In this document: positions 63,176 through 64,000 of the stretch, in pieces
Layout of the letters: the number at the start of each line of letters is the position of its first letter
Numbering within the stretch: position 1 is the first letter of the stretch
From: Meconema thalassinum
Lineage: Eukaryota; Arthropoda; Insecta; Orthoptera; Tettigoniidae
Direction of reading: 5' to 3'
Length of the DNA: 64,000 nt
Assembly (NCBI GenBank): GCA_946902985.2
Contig: OX336388.2
Coordinates: forward strand, 368,763,387-368,827,386
The notes under the pieces: model-generated
What the model was told of the DNA's origin: nothing
Databases searched by the model: none
What the model saw: only the letters and a program-made list of their open reading frames with translations
Position numbers and translations under genes: made by a program

Positions 63176-64000
63176 CACACATCAAAAAAAGTTTTGCATC
63201 ACCTCGGTTCCAAGAGTTCCGGAACCTTTAAATACAAAGGGAATAGAGATCAACACAAACAACATTTCAGCTCGTTTTATTGCTCATGAGACCCACACAT
63301 TGCATGTTGTACCATCATACAGCTAGACTTTCAGCATTTGTGGTCCAGATTGCAGTACACACCACTACCTCTAATACCCAGTAGCACGTCCTCTTGCATT
63401 GATGCATGCCTGTATTCGTCGTGGCATACTATCCACAAGTTCATCAAGACACTGTTGGTCCAAATTGTCCCACTCCTCAACGACAATTCGGCGTAAATCT
63501 CTCAGAGTGGTTGGTGGGTCAAGACGTCCATAAACAGCCCTTTTCAACATATCCCAGGCATGTTCGATAGGGTTCATGTCTGGCGAACATGCTGGCCACT
63601 GTAGTCGAGCGATGTCGTTATCTTGAAGGAACGCATTCACAAGATGTGCACGATGAGGTCGAGAATTGTCGTCCATGAAGACAAATGCCTCTCCAATATT
63701 CTGCCGATATGGGTGCACTATGGGTCGGAGGATGTCATTCAGGTATCGTAAAGCCGTTTCGGAGCCTTCCATGACCACCAGTGGCGTACGTCGGCCCCAC
63801 ATAATGCCACCCCAAAACATCAGGGAACCACCACCTTGCTGCACTCGCTGGACAGTGTGTCTAAGACGTTCAGCCTGACCAGGGTGCCTCCAAACACGTC
63901 TCCGACGATTGTCTGGTTGAAGGCATATGCGACACTCATCGGTGAAGAGAACGTGATGCCAATTCTGTGGGGTCCATTCAGCATGTTGTTGGGCCCATCT
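63176..64000 (-). mobile_element. Tc1-type transposon, second copy, cut by window edge
   Basis: TA at 63174-63175, then the same terminal sequence (CACACATCAAAAAAAG) as 4564-6028. It inserted into the end of Helitron-like copy 2. The opposite TIR lies outside the window. Confidence 0.94.
63371..64000 (-). CDS. Tc1 transposase, C-terminal 209 residues visible, DD34E
   Basis: The minus-strand frame is open from the window edge to the stop at 63371, covering the catalytic domain. The visible part starts RWAQQHAEWTPQNWHHVLF and includes the first Asp in FTDECRICLQPD. It continues with GGGSLMFWGGIMWGRR, the second Asp in FVFMDDNSRPHRAHLVNAF, and SPDMNPIEHAWDMLKRAVYG with the catalytic Glu, again 34 residues after the second Asp. 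It differs from the 4808-5833 copy by only a few residues (for example IVHPYRQNIGEAF versus IVQPYRQNIGETF). The equivalent of the TAG at 5174 lies outside the window, so whether this copy is intact cannot be told here. Confidence 0.93.
   Translation of the reverse strand, partial: RWAQQHAEWTPQNWHHVLFTDECRICLQPDNRRRRVWRHPGQAERLRHTVQRVQQGGGSLMFWGGIMWGRRTPLVVMEGSETALRYLNDILRPIVHPYRQNIGEAFVFMDDNSRPHRAHLVNAFLQDNDIARLQWPACSPDMNPIEHAWDMLKRAVYGRLDPPTTLRDLRRIVVEEWDNLDQQCLDELVDSMPRRIQACINARGRATGY

Overview
This is an AT-rich piece of a large eukaryotic genome, almost certainly an arthropod and probably an insect. The evidence is the repeat mix: Tc1/mariner elements with TA target sites, several LINE families, a Penelope-like element, Helitrons, DINE-1-like elements and many tRNA-derived SINEs flanked by target-site duplications (TSDs). 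The density of intact insertions suggests a large, repeat-rich genome; a polyneopteran insect is only a guess. I see no bacterial operons, no rRNA and no convincing host gene. The only gene-like item that is not plainly a mobile-element body is a 42-codon helix-turn-helix exon at 27.9 kb (minus strand), and it also resembles transposase N-termini.

Layout. 0-3 kb: short duplications, the end of a LINE reverse-transcriptase frame (779-1543, one stop codon), and a 611-bp TIR transposon (2138-2748) with a helix-turn-helix remnant. 2.9-6.1 kb: a pair of inverted ~105-bp arms enclosing a LINE fragment and a complete Tc1 element (4564-6028) whose transposase is broken by one TAG. 6.7-9.6 kb: LINE fragments. 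9.6-13.8 kb: a DINE-like element, repeat family X with a SINE inside it, and two SINEs in a (TAC)n tract. 14.7-15.6 kb: an open LINE frame. 16.8-18 kb: two more LINE fragments. 18.1-26.9 kb: DINE-like elements of two subfamilies, one with six 293-bp tandem units, plus a 1.7-kb TIR transposon that holds another DINE-like copy. 27-37 kb: mostly unrecognised, with SINEs, an inverted-repeat element and family X. 37-38 kb: an RTE-like LINE fragment. 39.3-40.6 kb: a MITE-like element and a SINE.

41.9-45.6 kb is the centrepiece. It is a Penelope-like retroelement with an intact 816-codon RT plus GIY-YIG protein, enclosed by 438-bp inverted arms. Each arm carries a candidate hammerhead ribozyme in opposite orientation. 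48.5-51.6 kb is a complete non-autonomous Helitron (5' TC, 3' hairpin and CTAG, inserted between A and T) filled with about 17 tandem 164-bp units that form a three-unit higher-order repeat. 52.9-63.2 kb holds two head-to-tail copies of a ~2.6-kb minus-strand Helitron-like element. The first copy is split by about 5 kb containing a LINE with a 27-bp TSD, which itself contains a SINE. A second copy of the Tc1 element runs off the right edge (63176-64000).

The elements do not form a pathway. What ties the window together is nested insertion: several pairs of copies serve as each other's empty sites, so insertion order and TSDs can be read directly. SINE families with different tRNA-like heads share central domains and 3' tails, which suggests shared LINE machinery.
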